A stretch of DNA of 42,299 nucleotides from Opitutia bacterium (GCA_002716045.1 PAZC01000017.1:22934-65232), one strand, 5' to 3'; counted from the first letter of the stretch, positions 1 through 11,439 are shown. A program made the numbers and translations. The notes: generated from the letters alone by a model not told the origin.

Positions 1-755
1 CCCAGTCCCAGCAAGACGGTGAGGGCGAACTTTCCCATGACCTCGAATAATTCGGTCCCGGTGGTCATAAGTGTTGGGATGACCAGTCCGAGCACACCGA
101 TGGGGGCGAACATGATGATGAACTTGGTCATGGCGAGAAAGGCGGAGTTCAGGCTTTCCCAGAAGCGCAATTGAGTGGAGCGTTGGTTTTCCGGCAACTT
201 GGCCACGAAGAACCCGAACAACAGGCTGAAGAAGATGAGCCCGAGCAATTGTCCCTTGACCGCGGCCTCAAACAGGTTGGCGGGAACCATGCGCTGAAAA
301 ATCTCGAGTATGCCGCGGAAACCAGATTCCGCGTTGTTCTTGGCCCCTTCGATCTTGTTGGCGTCAGCTGAGGCGCCTTGCTCTATCATTTTCTCTTGCA
401 GCTCGCGCGATACCTCGCCGGGCTGAATCACATTCACGAGGGCTAAGCCAACGAGCACAGCGAACAGTCCGGAGACAGCGTAAAACCCGAGTGTCTTGGC
501 TCCAAGTCGCCCGAAATTACGTTCCCCTCCCACGTTTATGATGCCCACGATGATCGAGGTGGTGACCAAGGGGACCACCATCATCTTGAGGGCATTGAGG
601 AAGGTTTTCCCCACAAAATTAGCATAATACTCCAATTCCCCGAACCAAAAGGGCTTCTCATCCATGCCCTCGGTCTCGAAGTTCGCCCACAGTCCGATTG
701 CGAGGGCCAGTGCCAACGCGATCACAATTTGCCAATGCAGGGCGATTCTTTTCAT
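1..755 (-). CDS. Dicarboxylate/amino acid:cation symporter (DAACS family), C-terminus cut by window edge
   Basis: Translating the minus strand from the ATG at 755 gives an open frame to the window edge (about 251 residues, no stop reached). It starts MKRIALHWQIVIALALALA. Visible segments are typical of the GltP/DctA sodium- or proton-coupled symporters: a hydrophobic first helix, a stretch KMMVVPLVTTSIIVGI in the second or third helix, a long extracytoplasmic loop, and FAPIGVLGLV later on. The family imports C4-dicarboxylates, glutamate or aspartate across the inner membrane; the substrate cannot be read from this half because the HP2/TM8 substrate site lies beyond the edge. Its ATG overlaps the stop of the HAD gene (ATGA-type), so it is probably translationally coupled as the last known gene of a TIR-TPR/HAD/symporter operon. 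The family call is fairly sure, the substrate unknown. Confidence 0.88.
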   Translation of the reverse strand, partial: MKRIALHWQIVIALALALAIGLWANFETEGMDEKPFWFGELEYYANFVGKTFLNALKMMVVPLVTTSIIVGIINVGGERNFGRLGAKTLGFYAVSGLFAVLVGLALVNVIQPGEVSRELQEKMIEQGASADANKIEGAKNNAESGFRGILEIFQRMVPANLFEAAVKGQLLGLIFFSLLFGFFVAKLPENQRSTQLRFWESLNSAFLAMTKFIIMFAPIGVLGLVIPTLMTTGTELFEVMGKFALTVLLGL

Positions 756-1426
756 GGTGAAGTTATTTGTCTATGGTCGAACAAGGATTGGATTATGGCG
801 AGATTAAGTTCAGTCATGTCCTTGGCCACCAAGTGGGCGTCTCCGAGAAGTTCGGCGGGGCGGGTGGTGGCCACCCCGATGGCGATCATGCCTCCCGCCA
901 AGGCAGCTTCAATTCCGTGGGCGGTGTCCTCGATGACAAAGCATTGGGCTGAAGGCAGACCGGTTCTTTCGGCTGCCTTGAGAAACACCTCGGGATCGGG
1001 TTTTCCGCGTGTGACGTCTTCGCTGCAAGTCATGTCGGAAAACCTGCCCTGCAGGGAAAGCAATTCCAGGGACATCTCGACGTTGGCCCGCTCGGTGGAA
1101 GTGCCGACTACGCATGGTACGTCTGCTTGGACTAATTCATCGATCAATTCTCTAGCTCCTTCCAGCGCAACCAAGCCCCGCTCGGCCACGATATCCCGAT
1201 ACAAAGCTTCCTTGCGCAAGCTCCAGCGTTCGATTTCGGCTGGATCTTGGCTCCAGTTCAGGATTTCGGGAATGATCACGGCATTGCGCTGGCCGAAGCC
1301 GCGCTTGAAATGATATGCGGGCAAGGGCTTACCCACTTCCTTGGCCAATAATTCCCAACTTTCCTCGTGGGCGAGCGAGGAATCAATCACCACGCCATCC
1401 CAATCAAAGATTGCCCCGATTTTCAT
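752..1426 (-). CDS. HAD-superfamily hydrolase, beta-phosphoglucomutase/phosphatase-like
   Basis: A 224-residue cytoplasmic protein with all four HAD motifs. Motif I is FDWDGVVIDS (nucleophile Asp8, acid/base Asp10), motif II the Thr/Ser in VVGTSTERAN, motif III the Lys in RGKPDPEVF, and motif IV VIEDTAHGIEAA with the metal-binding acidic pair. A helical cap between motifs I and II makes it a subfamily IA/C1-cap member, the group of phosphoglycolate phosphatases, beta-phosphoglucomutases and sugar-phosphate phosphatases. The Trp in place of Phe in the DxD motif is a minor variation. Substrate cannot be assigned. The upstream TIR-TPR gene ends 1 bp before this ATG and the downstream symporter start overlaps this stop, so the three are very likely cotranscribed. 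Confidence 0.9.
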   Translation of the reverse strand: MKIGAIFDWDGVVIDSSLAHEESWELLAKEVGKPLPAYHFKRGFGQRNAVIIPEILNWSQDPAEIERWSLRKEALYRDIVAERGLVALEGARELIDELVQADVPCVVGTSTERANVEMSLELLSLQGRFSDMTCSEDVTRGKPDPEVFLKAAERTGLPSAQCFVIEDTAHGIEAALAGGMIAIGVATTRPAELLGDAHLVAKDMTELNLAIIQSLFDHRQITSP

Positions 1427-1427
1427 G

Positions 1428-3743
1428 TCAGGGTCGGAGATCCTCTACCTCTTTGTCTTCCTTGGATGGGTCCAATGGCGTCGGGTCGGGTGCATTGTCG
1501 TTTTCGCGGAGTTCATTCAATACCCGGTTTACGGTGGCTTCGGTGCCTTCCTTGTCGTCCACTGGATACGAATACTTTTCCTTTTCCGTGGCCGAATCCT
1601 TTTCCGTTTCGTCTCTCGTTTCCACGGTATCAGGATCTGTGTCTTCCGCTGCCGCCGCTGCCGCCGCCGCCGCTTTTTCAGCCAAGATGCTATTGCGTAA
1701 TTCGTTGGTGAGAGCGACCGCCTCGTGGTCCAGCCCCAGAATGCGCTGCTGAATCTCGAGGGTGACGGTTAAAATCTCCATCGCAGTGTCCTTGCGGTCA
1801 GATAGGTAGTGGAGCTTTCCCAGTCCTACTTGGGTACGAAGTGTGAGTGGGTCTTCGGGGCCGAGGACTCGCACTTCCGTTTCGAGGGCTGCCTCGAGTC
1901 GGGAAAAAGCTTCCTCCAGCTTGTCTTCCGCCACGTAACAGTCAGCCAGGCAATTCATTATGCGAAGGGTTTCGGGATGTTCATTGCCTAGCTTGGAGCT
2001 CATGCGCTCGAAGATATCGTTGTAGGTGTCTTCTGCCTCGACGAATCGCTCCGCTTCAAAATGAAGTTGGGCGATGGCTTCCATCGTACCAAAGGTAGCC
2101 GGGTGATCTTCACCCAGATATTTTTCCTTGTCCAATTGGATTTCCAGATAAAGTTCGAGCGCCTTGGCGGACTCTCCTTGGGCTGCGACAATTTCGGCCA
2201 AGGTGTCTTTCCCTCCCAAGGTTTCGGGGTGATCCTCGCCAAAGACCCGTTCCATTTTTTCCGCGGTGCTCAACCACAGGGCATGAGCTTCCTCGAGCTC
2301 CAATAATTCCTTTTGCGTCCTGACTAGCCTGGCGGCGGCCCGGAGTGTGTCCGGATCATCCTCCCCCAATCGTATCCTGGATAACTCATAAGCAGAACCA
2401 AAGCGTGACTTCGCTTGCATGAGTTTGCCTTGAGCCAGGAAGACGGAGGCGAGCTCGGTCATTGCCCGTATGGTGGCCGGATCATCCTCTCCTCGGGTTT
2501 GCTCAAGTTTTTCCAAGGCGGTGGAACTCAACTCCTCCGCTCGCTCGTAAATTCCCTGACTGCGGTACAGCGTCGCCAAGTCCATTTGCGCTCGGAGTGT
2601 TTCCTGATGCTCCTGTCCCAGTATTCTAGTCCGCTGCAAAAGCACCACCTTGAGCAAGTCCTCGACTTTCTTGTGATCTCCCTTGGCCTGATAAACGTGG
2701 GCCAGTTGATTCATCACTTCCACTGTTTGCAGGTCATCATCCCCCAATGTCTCCTGCAGTAGAATCAATGCCCGGCTCAAGTGTTTTTCCGCGTCGTCGT
2801 ATTCTCCAATGGATAGATAAGTGCGACCCAAGGTAAGTCGGAGGCGGGCTTCCACTTCAGGGTCCGTGGCTGCTTCGGCTTGCAGTTGCTCCAGACGATC
2901 CGTTCCTTGGTCAAGCATCATGCGGACCAAGCCTTTGTCCATGATACTGGCTTTCTTAGGCTCAACCGAAGCAAACAGGTCGGTCACGAACTTGGTAACG
3001 CTTTCTGCCTTGGACAATTCCATCTCGGCCACGGCTTGGCTGCTTTCAGCTTGAGATCGAGCGATCTCGGCTGCGTTTTGTTGCATGAAGGCATAGGTGG
3101 CCAAGGCGATGGTGGCGAGTGTTGCCGTAGTGGAGGCCGCAGCGATCAGACCGAGCTTGCGGTGCTTTTGCTGCAGGGCACGCCGTTTCAGGTCGTCCAG
3201 ACCAACGCCAAGCATGCCGGCTATGACCTTGAGCAAGGCATCCTTGGAGCCATCTCCAATTTCGCGGGCATCGGCCGCAATGGGTTCCTCGCGCACGTCG
3301 GTTAAATTACCGTCCTCCCCAACCGCAAACTTGGCTGCGTGTGGAAAGCATTCTTCTCCTTCGGAACCAGGGCGATCTGCGGCATAGGGTTCGCCTGACA
3401 CGATGAAGTACAGGATGCGCAACTCCCTTCCCATCGCCTTGAAATCCTTGATTTCCTGGTTTACCCACTTGGACTCCACGGCATGCGGCGAGCAGACCAC
3501 GATGAGATGACTGGATTGCTCCAAGGCTTCCATGATGGCTTCACCCAAACGAGATGAACTGGCTAATTCCTCGCGGTCCCTGAATATCGGGAAAAGACGC
3601 CTTGGAATTTCACCATGTTTCGCTTGGCGACCGACCAGCTTGGATGGCACCCGAAAAGCTTCCAGCTTACGATGCAGCCATTTCCCCCACTGCTCATCTT
3701 TGTGAGCGTAGCTAATGAAGGCACGATATTTGAAATTCTCCAT
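1428..3743 (-). CDS. Membrane-anchored TIR-domain protein with TPR array
   Basis: About 771 residues from the ATG at 3743; a TTG at 3806 would add 21 residues, but the ATG start gives MENFKYRAFISYAHKDEQW, where TIR_2 domains normally begin. Residues 1-120 are the TIR domain. FISYAHKD is box 1, and SPHAVESKWVNQEI carries the Glu (about residue 97) at the place of the catalytic Glu of NAD-consuming TIRs. A single membrane helix follows at about 197-220, with KRRALQQKHRK before it and few positive charges after it, which predicts TIR inside and TPR outside. Residues about 290-670 hold repeated 42-residue TPRs of kinesin-light-chain style with recurrent LGEDHPETL. The tail has nine Ala and a long acidic stretch. 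TIR-TPR proteins can be NADase effectors or scaffolds; no partner defence gene is seen. First gene of an operon with the HAD hydrolase and symporter. Confidence 0.88.
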   Translation of the reverse strand: MENFKYRAFISYAHKDEQWGKWLHRKLEAFRVPSKLVGRQAKHGEIPRRLFPIFRDREELASSSRLGEAIMEALEQSSHLIVVCSPHAVESKWVNQEIKDFKAMGRELRILYFIVSGEPYAADRPGSEGEECFPHAAKFAVGEDGNLTDVREEPIAADAREIGDGSKDALLKVIAGMLGVGLDDLKRRALQQKHRKLGLIAAASTTATLATIALATYAFMQQNAAEIARSQAESSQAVAEMELSKAESVTKFVTDLFASVEPKKASIMDKGLVRMMLDQGTDRLEQLQAEAATDPEVEARLRLTLGRTYLSIGEYDDAEKHLSRALILLQETLGDDDLQTVEVMNQLAHVYQAKGDHKKVEDLLKVVLLQRTRILGQEHQETLRAQMDLATLYRSQGIYERAEELSSTALEKLEQTRGEDDPATIRAMTELASVFLAQGKLMQAKSRFGSAYELSRIRLGEDDPDTLRAAARLVRTQKELLELEEAHALWLSTAEKMERVFGEDHPETLGGKDTLAEIVAAQGESAKALELYLEIQLDKEKYLGEDHPATFGTMEAIAQLHFEAERFVEAEDTYNDIFERMSSKLGNEHPETLRIMNCLADCYVAEDKLEEAFSRLEAALETEVRVLGPEDPLTLRTQVGLGKLHYLSDRKDTAMEILTVTLEIQQRILGLDHEAVALTNELRNSILAEKAAAAAAAAAEDTDPDTVETRDETEKDSATEKEKYSYPVDDKEGTEATVNRVLNELRENDNAPDPTPLDPSKEDKEVEDLRP

Positions 3744-3928
3744 CGAACAAAAAGCGTAAACAGCATGCTGTCTTCCTTCGTCGGAGCAAATTATTTTCTT
3801 TGCCAATACGAAGTTTTACAAAACGGACAGATTGAAAGGCCATTGTAGCTGCATTCGGATTCCATCTAAGTCATTTTGTGAATAATTTTTCATTGCCCCC
3901 GAAATTTTACCATGCTTTTTCTGTTTTC

Positions 3929-6223
<2,295 letters not shown>

Positions 6224-6227
<4 letters not shown>

Positions 6228-6862
6228 TGAGAGCTGAACCCTTCGCAAGGATCGTTGTAATATCCTCTCCCAACTACAAGGAACGGGAGGCGGCGATCAT
6301 CGAGGAGTTGATGCAGGCCGGGCTCTGGCGTTTTCATCTTCGGAAGCCAAACTGGAGAGCCGAAGAGTTGCGAGAACTATTGGATTCCGTTCCAGAGGAA
6401 TATCATCCCCGCATTGTTCTCCATAGACGCAGGGAGCTCTTGGCCGAGTATGCTTTGGCAGGGTATCACCTGACTTCCAAGGAGTCTTACCCGACTGGAA
6501 AGATGCCTGGCACGTTGTCTCGATCCTTCCACGATCTCGATGATTTGCGGAATTGTCGCGAGCAACTTGATTACACCTTTCTCGGTCCGATTTTCGATTC
6601 CGTTTCGAAGCAGGGCTACGCAGCGGCATTCGAACCGTCTGACTTGCGTGGCTTTTTTAGGGATCTTCGCCAACAGGGTGATTCTCGTCCTATGACATTC
6701 GCTTTGGGCGGGATTGTTCCTGACCGTGTCCGCGTTTGTTTGGGTTTGGGGTTTGATGGTGTTGCTGCCTTGGGCGCGATTTGGGCGAGTCGGTCTCCAT
6801 CGAGGAAATTGCATCGCTACATTTCGGCATATCCTTGGGTCGACAAAGAACTTGCCGGTTAG
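6224..6862 (+). CDS. ThiE/TenI-like protein (first of two), possible thiazole tautomerase or divergent thiamine phosphate synthase
   Basis: A 212-residue TIM-barrel protein of the ThiE/TenI superfamily. It has FHLRKPNW, RIVLHRRREL, a GYHLTS strand and LGPIFDSVSKQGY followed by FALGGI, which parallel the ThiE positions for pyrimidine phosphate and thiazole phosphate binding. It lacks the classical Gln-x-Arg-x-Lys, VND and VHLG motifs that the next gene has. The HLRKP and FDSVSKQGY pattern resembles the second ThiE paralogue I know from Bacteroidota thi operons. In Bacillus subtilis TenI is not a synthase but aromatises the thiazole product of ThiG; since a canonical ThiE follows, a TenI-like tautomerase role is a reasonable inference. 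It overlaps thiS by 4 bp and abuts thiE. A second ATG lies at 6227. Confidence 0.85.
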
Positions 6863-7510
6863 ATGAAGGATTTTCCGGGACATCGCTTGCATTGCCTTAC
6901 GCGCGATCTTTGTGACTGGACGCATGCGGAGCAAGCTGAGGCGTTTTGTTCCGCAGGGGCTCGTTGGATACAATTTCGCATGAAGGGAGCAAAGCTGGAT
7001 TTTTGGGAAAAAGCGGCTATTGAGGTAGGGGAGGTATGTCGTCGCCATGGAGCTACCTTTATAGTGAATGACTCCATCGAAGTGGCTCGTTTTGCAGAGG
7101 CGGACGGGGTGCATTTAGGTTCTTGCGATGCCTTGCCTGGCGAAGCTCGCGAGCAATTGGGGCCAGACGCAATCGTGGGCGCCACGATTCATGACCAACT
7201 GGAGCTTGCCACTGCCGTATCCGAGGGCGTGGCCAATTATTATGGATTGGGGCCTTTTAGGAGCTCACCCACCAAGGGAAATTTCCTGCCCGCCTTGGAT
7301 CCTGCCGAGATGGACCTGATGATTGAGCTCGCAGGAAAGATACCCGTGATACTGATTGGTGGCATCACCCGATTTGATGTTCCCGGTCTGATAGATCGAG
7401 GAGCTTATGGAGTGGCTGCCTGCTCCCAACTTTTTTCGGGTGGGGCCCTCGAGGAAAACACCAAAGCAATGCTTGCGGCTTGCGCACGTGCTGTGGAAAA
7501 AGCGGCATGA
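6863..7510 (+). CDS. thiE: Thiamine phosphate synthase ThiE
   Basis: This 215-residue enzyme joins HMP diphosphate and carboxythiazole phosphate to give thiamine phosphate. Canonical motifs are all visible: IQFRMKGA (substrate-binding Gln/Arg/Lys), [23 protein letters not shown], the [12 protein letters not shown] loop that binds the diphosphate, and [11 protein letters not shown] at the last phosphate-binding loop. The ATG directly follows the stop of the preceding ThiE/TenI-like gene and its own stop overlaps the thiG ATG, so it sits centrally in the operon. It is the better candidate of the two ThiE-like proteins for the actual condensation. Confidence 0.95.
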   Translation: MKDFPGHRLHCLTRDLCDWTHAEQAEAFCSAGARWIQFRMKGAKLDFWEKAAIEVGEVCRRHGATFIVNDSIEVARFAEADGVHLGSCDALPGEAREQLGPDAIVGATIHDQLELATAVSEGVANYYGLGPFRSSPTKGNFLPALDPAEMDLMIELAGKIPVILIGGITRFDVPGLIDRGAYGVAACSQLFSGGALEENTKAMLAACARAVEKAA

Positions 7511-8283
7511 GTGATCCCTTGGTCATCGGTGATCGCACTTTCTCTTCCCGCTTGTTTACGGGGACCGGCAAGTTTAGCTCCGGGGAGACCATGCGGTCAT
7601 GCCTCGAGGCATCGGGCACCGAACTGGTCACCATGGCCCTCAAGCGCGTTCGCCCGGAGGGGGAACCTGATGCGATCTTGGATCACTTGGATACGGATCG
7701 CTACCACTTGATGCCTAACACTTCCGGTGCCCGGACCGCGGAAGAGGCTGTCTTGGCAGCCCGCCTTGGGCGTGAGGCATTGCAAACGAACTGGGTGAAA
7801 GTCGAAATTCACCCTGACCCCAAATACCTTATGCCTGACCCCGTCGAGACCTTGCGAGCATGCGAGGAATTGGCTCGCGACGATTTCGTGGTATTGCCCT
7901 ACCTGCATGCCGATCCGGTTCTTTGCAAGCGCCTCGAGGACGTGGGGGTGGCTGCGGTCATGCCCTTGGGGTCTCCCATTGGCAGCAATCGCGGCCTCCA
8001 GGCGAAGGCCTTCTTGTCGATCATTATCGAGCAAAGCACCTTGCCTGTGGTGGTTGACGCAGGCATAGGCTCTCCTTCCCATGCCGCCGAGGCAATGGAG
8101 TTGGGAGCCGATGCAGTTCTCGTCAACACTGCCCTCGCCGTGGCCAAGGATCCGGTTGGCATGGGTTCTGCGTTTCGCAAGGCAGTGGAAGCGGGTCGGA
8201 CGGCTCGCTTGGCGGGACTTGGAGCTGCCTTGGAGCGAGCCCAGGCCAGTTCGCCGCTCACTTCTTTTTTACAAGAGGAGTAG
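7507..8283 (+). CDS. thiG: Thiazole synthase ThiG
   Basis: ThiG forms the thiazole phosphate ring from deoxyxylulose 5-phosphate, dehydroglycine and ThiS thiocarboxylate. The chosen ATG at 7507 overlaps the thiE stop (ATGA) and gives 258 residues, the usual size; an upstream in-frame start inside thiE would give an atypical N-terminus. Seen motifs: [12 protein letters not shown] at the start, VKVEIHPD with Lys98 at the position of the Schiff-base lysine, [43 protein letters not shown] and the terminal phosphate-binding loop. thiH follows after only 3 bases, which fits the ThiG-ThiH partnership known from anaerobic-type thiazole synthesis. Confidence 0.97.
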   Translation: MSDPLVIGDRTFSSRLFTGTGKFSSGETMRSCLEASGTELVTMALKRVRPEGEPDAILDHLDTDRYHLMPNTSGARTAEEAVLAARLGREALQTNWVKVEIHPDPKYLMPDPVETLRACEELARDDFVVLPYLHADPVLCKRLEDVGVAAVMPLGSPIGSNRGLQAKAFLSIIIEQSTLPVVVDAGIGSPSHAAEAMELGADAVLVNTALAVAKDPVGMGSAFRKAVEAGRTARLAGLGAALERAQASSPLTSFLQEE

Positions 8284-8286
8284 ACC

Positions 8287-9447
8287 GTGGCTGATACTTT
8301 TTCGAGCGAGCTGGATCGATGGTCTTGGGACCAGGTAGGTGAGCGAATTGAGGCCAAGACGGCTGGAGACGTCGAACAGGCGCTGTCTCGGGCGGGGGTA
8401 GCTGACATGGAGGATTTCATGGCTTTGGTTTCGCCTGCGGGCGCCTCCTATCTGGAGGATATGGCGCATGCGAGTCGCGAGATCACTTTACGTCGCTTTG
8501 GTAACGTCATCCAGATGTTCGTACCCCTGTATCTGTCAAATGAGTGTACAAACGTTTGCGACTATTGCGGTTTCAGCGTGACTAACCAAATACCCCGTAA
8601 AACCTTGACCACCAAGGAAATCTTGGCTGAGGCCGAAGTTATAAAAGGGTATGGCTATGATCACGTTTTACTAGTTTCAGGCGAAGCCCAGTCGCTGGTC
8701 GGCCCGTCTTATTTTAGAAACGCCATATCCACGTTGAAGCCGTATTTCTCCAATGTTTCCATGGAGGTACAGCCTCTGGAAGAAGAGCATTACGAGGAAA
8801 TGATTCCCCTCGGTTTGCATGCCGTGCTCGTTTATCAGGAAACCTATCACCGCGACCTTTATCGCCTCCATCACCCGAAGGGGCGCAAGCGTAACTTCGA
8901 TTATCGCTTGGCCACCGCCGAGCGCCTGGGACGAGCAGGAATTAACAAGATCGGATTGGGTTGCCTTTTGGGATTGGCCGAGTGGCGGACAGATCTCTTC
9001 TTCTTGGCTCTTCACCTACGCTATTTGGAGAAACGTTTCTGGCGTACCCGCTATTCCATTTCCTTTCCTCGCTTGCGACCGTTTGAGGGCGAGGGAACCT
9101 TGCCCCTGCACGAGGTGAGTGATCGTGATCTGGTCCAAGCCATTTGCGCCTTTCGTTTATTGGATCCCGAACTGGAATTGGCTCTATCCACCCGAGAAAG
9201 CCCACGATTTCGCAACCATGCCACCCGTCTTGGCATTACCTCCATGAGCGCCGGGTCCAAGACCAGCCCCGGTGGGTATGTCAATGGGGAAGACGTTCTC
9301 GAGCAGTTCGAGATCGATGATTCGCGCGAACCTGCTGAAATCGAGCGCATGTTGAATGCATCAGGCTACGAAGCCGTCTGGAAGGATTGGGATCCGTCCT
9401 TCGACGGATCGGGAATGCCACTTGAAAAATCACTTGTGTCATGTTGA
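8287..9447 (+). CDS. thiH: 2-iminoacetate synthase ThiH (radical SAM tyrosine lyase)
   Basis: A 386-residue radical SAM enzyme that cleaves tyrosine to dehydroglycine (2-iminoacetate) and p-cresol, supplying the C2-N unit for ThiG. The cluster motif is Cys87-X3-Cys91-X2-Cys94 (CTNVCDYCGF), preceded by FVPLYLSNECTN as in the family. GLGCLLGLAEWRTD and SISFPRLRPF occur in the central barrel, and STRESPRFRNH with SAGSKTSPGGY near the C-terminus. It begins with GTG 3 bases after thiG. Its presence, and no ThiO glycine oxidase here, points to the tyrosine route, which is oxygen-sensitive. The stop overlaps the thiF start by 7 bases. Confidence 0.96.
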   Translation: MADTFSSELDRWSWDQVGERIEAKTAGDVEQALSRAGVADMEDFMALVSPAGASYLEDMAHASREITLRRFGNVIQMFVPLYLSNECTNVCDYCGFSVTNQIPRKTLTTKEILAEAEVIKGYGYDHVLLVSGEAQSLVGPSYFRNAISTLKPYFSNVSMEVQPLEEEHYEEMIPLGLHAVLVYQETYHRDLYRLHHPKGRKRNFDYRLATAERLGRAGINKIGLGCLLGLAEWRTDLFFLALHLRYLEKRFWRTRYSISFPRLRPFEGEGTLPLHEVSDRDLVQAICAFRLLDPELELALSTRESPRFRNHATRLGITSMSAGSKTSPGGYVNGEDVLEQFEIDDSREPAEIERMLNASGYEAVWKDWDPSFDGSGMPLEKSLVSC

Positions 9448-10616
9448 GTCCCGACGAGCTGATCCATTACCAACGGCATGTTTCCTTGCCGGAGATCGGA
9501 GTGGATGGGCAGGAAAAACTCAAGCAAGGCTCGGTCCTCGTGATTGGTTCGGGTGGCTTGGGATGCCCCGCCCTGCAATACCTTGCCGCTGCCGGAGCGG
9601 GTCGAATCGGAATCGTGGATTTTGACGTCGTCGAGGCGAGTAACCTGCAAAGGCAAACTCTGTTTGGCTACGAGGACCTGGATCGGCCCAAGGCGGAGGC
9701 GGCGGCAGAGCGCCTGAAACAGCTTAACCCCCATGTCGAGATCGTTCCCCGTGTGGAACGTTTCACGGTGGAGAATGCGCTCTCCTTGGTGGAAGGCTAT
9801 GACGTCGTCTTGGATGGCTCGGACAATTTCCCCACCCGCTATCTGGTAAATGATGCCTGCGTGATGGCTGGCAAACCGCTGGCCTTTGGCTCCATCTTCA
9901 AGTTCGAGGGGCAAGTCAGTGTGTTCAATTTTGACGGAGGACCCACCTATCGTTGCCTCTTCCCCGATTGCCCCAACCCGAAGGATGTCCCGAATTGCGC
10001 TGAAATCGGGGTGTTCGGGGTGTTGCCGGGAATCATCGGTTCCATGCAGGCGGTCGAGGTAATTAAGATAATCACCGGCGTGGGCGAGCCCTTATCCGGC
10101 AAACTGCTTGTTTTCGATGCCCTCACGATGCGCTCGCAACTCATTTCATTTTCACCGGATCCAGCCAATCAAAGTATCGAGAAACTGGAGGAAATTGTAT
10201 TTGAATGCGAGGTGCCCGAGGAAGAGGAGGCAGCCACAGAATCCACTGATGGCGAGGATGAGGAAACGGAATCTGCGATTTCACTCAAGGCATCTGTTTC
10301 CAGTGTCGAGCTCCGTGGTTTGCTTGACGATGAAGCTTCCATCCAGTTGATCGACGTTCGGGAAGAGTGGGAGGCGAATATTTGTTCCCTCGAAGGTGCC
10401 ACCTTGATTCCCCTGGGGGAGCTTCGCAGAGGCTATGCTCTACCTCCCGCCTTGGATCCGGAAGCTCCTTCGGTGGTTTATTGCAAGGCAGGCGTTCGCG
10501 GAGAGGAAGCTCGCGGCCTACTTGGGGAGAAGTTCGGTTTCACCGCGGTGTCCAATCTGGAAGGTGGCATCCTCGCTTGGGCTGAATGCGTTGATTCTTC
10601 CATGCGCACCTATTGA
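9441..10616 (+). CDS. thiF: ThiF/MoeB-family adenylyltransferase fused to a rhodanese domain
   Basis: A 391-residue E1-like enzyme that adenylates the ThiS C-terminus. Residues about 1-245 are the ThiF/MoeB domain, with the nucleotide loop GSGGLGCPALQYLAAAGAG, the DFDVVEASNLQRQ strand and Cys186 (NCAEIGVFGVLPG) at the thiol position that links to ThiS in Escherichia coli ThiF. An acidic linker (about 255-282) leads to a C-terminal rhodanese domain with active-site loop CKAGVRG (Cys348), which could hold a persulfide and take over the sulfur-donor role of ThiI. The usual two zinc CxxC pairs are altered: the first is Cys172-X4-Cys177 and the second (normally near 244) is absent. MoeB-like use for molybdopterin cannot be excluded, but the operon favours ThiF. 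Confidence 0.92.
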   Translation: MLSPDELIHYQRHVSLPEIGVDGQEKLKQGSVLVIGSGGLGCPALQYLAAAGAGRIGIVDFDVVEASNLQRQTLFGYEDLDRPKAEAAAERLKQLNPHVEIVPRVERFTVENALSLVEGYDVVLDGSDNFPTRYLVNDACVMAGKPLAFGSIFKFEGQVSVFNFDGGPTYRCLFPDCPNPKDVPNCAEIGVFGVLPGIIGSMQAVEVIKIITGVGEPLSGKLLVFDALTMRSQLISFSPDPANQSIEKLEEIVFECEVPEEEEAATESTDGEDEETESAISLKASVSSVELRGLLDDEASIQLIDVREEWEANICSLEGATLIPLGELRRGYALPPALDPEAPSVVYCKAGVRGEEARGLLGEKFGFTAVSNLEGGILAWAECVDSSMRTY

Positions 10617-10623
10617 CTGCCCC

Positions 10624-11370
10624 TTGTCCTTGTGTCCGGAAATAGGCGTTGTCGCGGGATTTGACAGTTCCGGGGGAGCCGGTGTCATGGTGGACGGCGA
10701 AACCGTTCGACATCTCGGGGGTACTCCTCGGTTTGCGGTCACTGCCTTGACTGCCCAAACCGATGAGGTTGGCTTTTTTTCGGAACCTGTTTCGTCCCCA
10801 GTGCTGGAGGCACAACTCGAGGCAATATTCTCCGGTGCCCCTCAAGCTATGAAGATAGGCATGTTGCCCAGCCGGAAACTTGGTGGCGTATTGGCCAACG
10901 CTCTGCAAGCTTTTCCCGATCTGCCGGTGGTTCTAGATCCTGTTCTCGCCTCCTCCTCGGGACTTTCCTTGATGGACGAGGAATGCATCGGGTGGGTCCG
11001 CGACGAATTCATGTCACATCTGACGCTTGTCACGCCAAACTTAGAGGAAGCCCGCCAGTTTACTGGCATACAATGTGATTCGCGAGACGACGTCGAGCGA
11101 GCAGGAGAAGCGTTTATCTCCCTTGGCGCTCGCGCTGTCTTGGTCAAGGGAGGGCATCTGCCCTCCGACACGGCCGCGGATTACTTGATCACTAGCCAGG
11201 GTAATTCCAACTGGATCGAGAGTCCCCGGGTGGATGGTGCCTTTCGTGGTACCGGGTGTCGTCTTTCCTCGGCCGTTGCGACCAGACTTGGCAAGGGCGC
11301 GGACTTGTCGGATGCGGTCGCGGCCGCGAAGGGATACCTGACCGATTGCCTGCAGCAACGGACAGGGTAG
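10624..11370 (+). CDS. thiD: Hydroxymethylpyrimidine (phosphate) kinase ThiD
   Basis: ThiD phosphorylates HMP and HMP phosphate to the diphosphate used by ThiE. The ribokinase-fold signatures are clear: GVVAGFDSSGGAG at the N-terminus, MKIGMLPS, VLDPVLASSSG, LVTPNLEEA, VLVKGGHLPSD and the C-terminal anion-hole loop GTGCRLSSAVA. The start is uncertain. The family begins a few residues before the GFDSSGGAG segment, and the nearest in-frame initiators are TTG at 10624 (taken, 248 residues) and TTG at 10630; the only upstream ATG (10435) lies deep inside thiF and would add about 60 residues unrelated to ThiD. It is the last recognised gene of the riboswitch-controlled operon. Confidence 0.93.
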   Translation: MSLCPEIGVVAGFDSSGGAGVMVDGETVRHLGGTPRFAVTALTAQTDEVGFFSEPVSSPVLEAQLEAIFSGAPQAMKIGMLPSRKLGGVLANALQAFPDLPVVLDPVLASSSGLSLMDEECIGWVRDEFMSHLTLVTPNLEEARQFTGIQCDSRDDVERAGEAFISLGARAVLVKGGHLPSDTAADYLITSQGNSNWIESPRVDGAFRGTGCRLSSAVATRLGKGADLSDAVAAAKGYLTDCLQQRTG

Positions 11371-11439
11371 GATGGTTTCGGTTTCCGCGTTGCCTTTGGA
11401 GTCCCCTCGAACATCATGCATTGATTTGTCACGAAGTTC

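Noticed and set aside
729-1313. A 194-codon plus-strand open frame
   Set aside because: Antisense to the HAD gene, whose motifs are complete on the minus strand.
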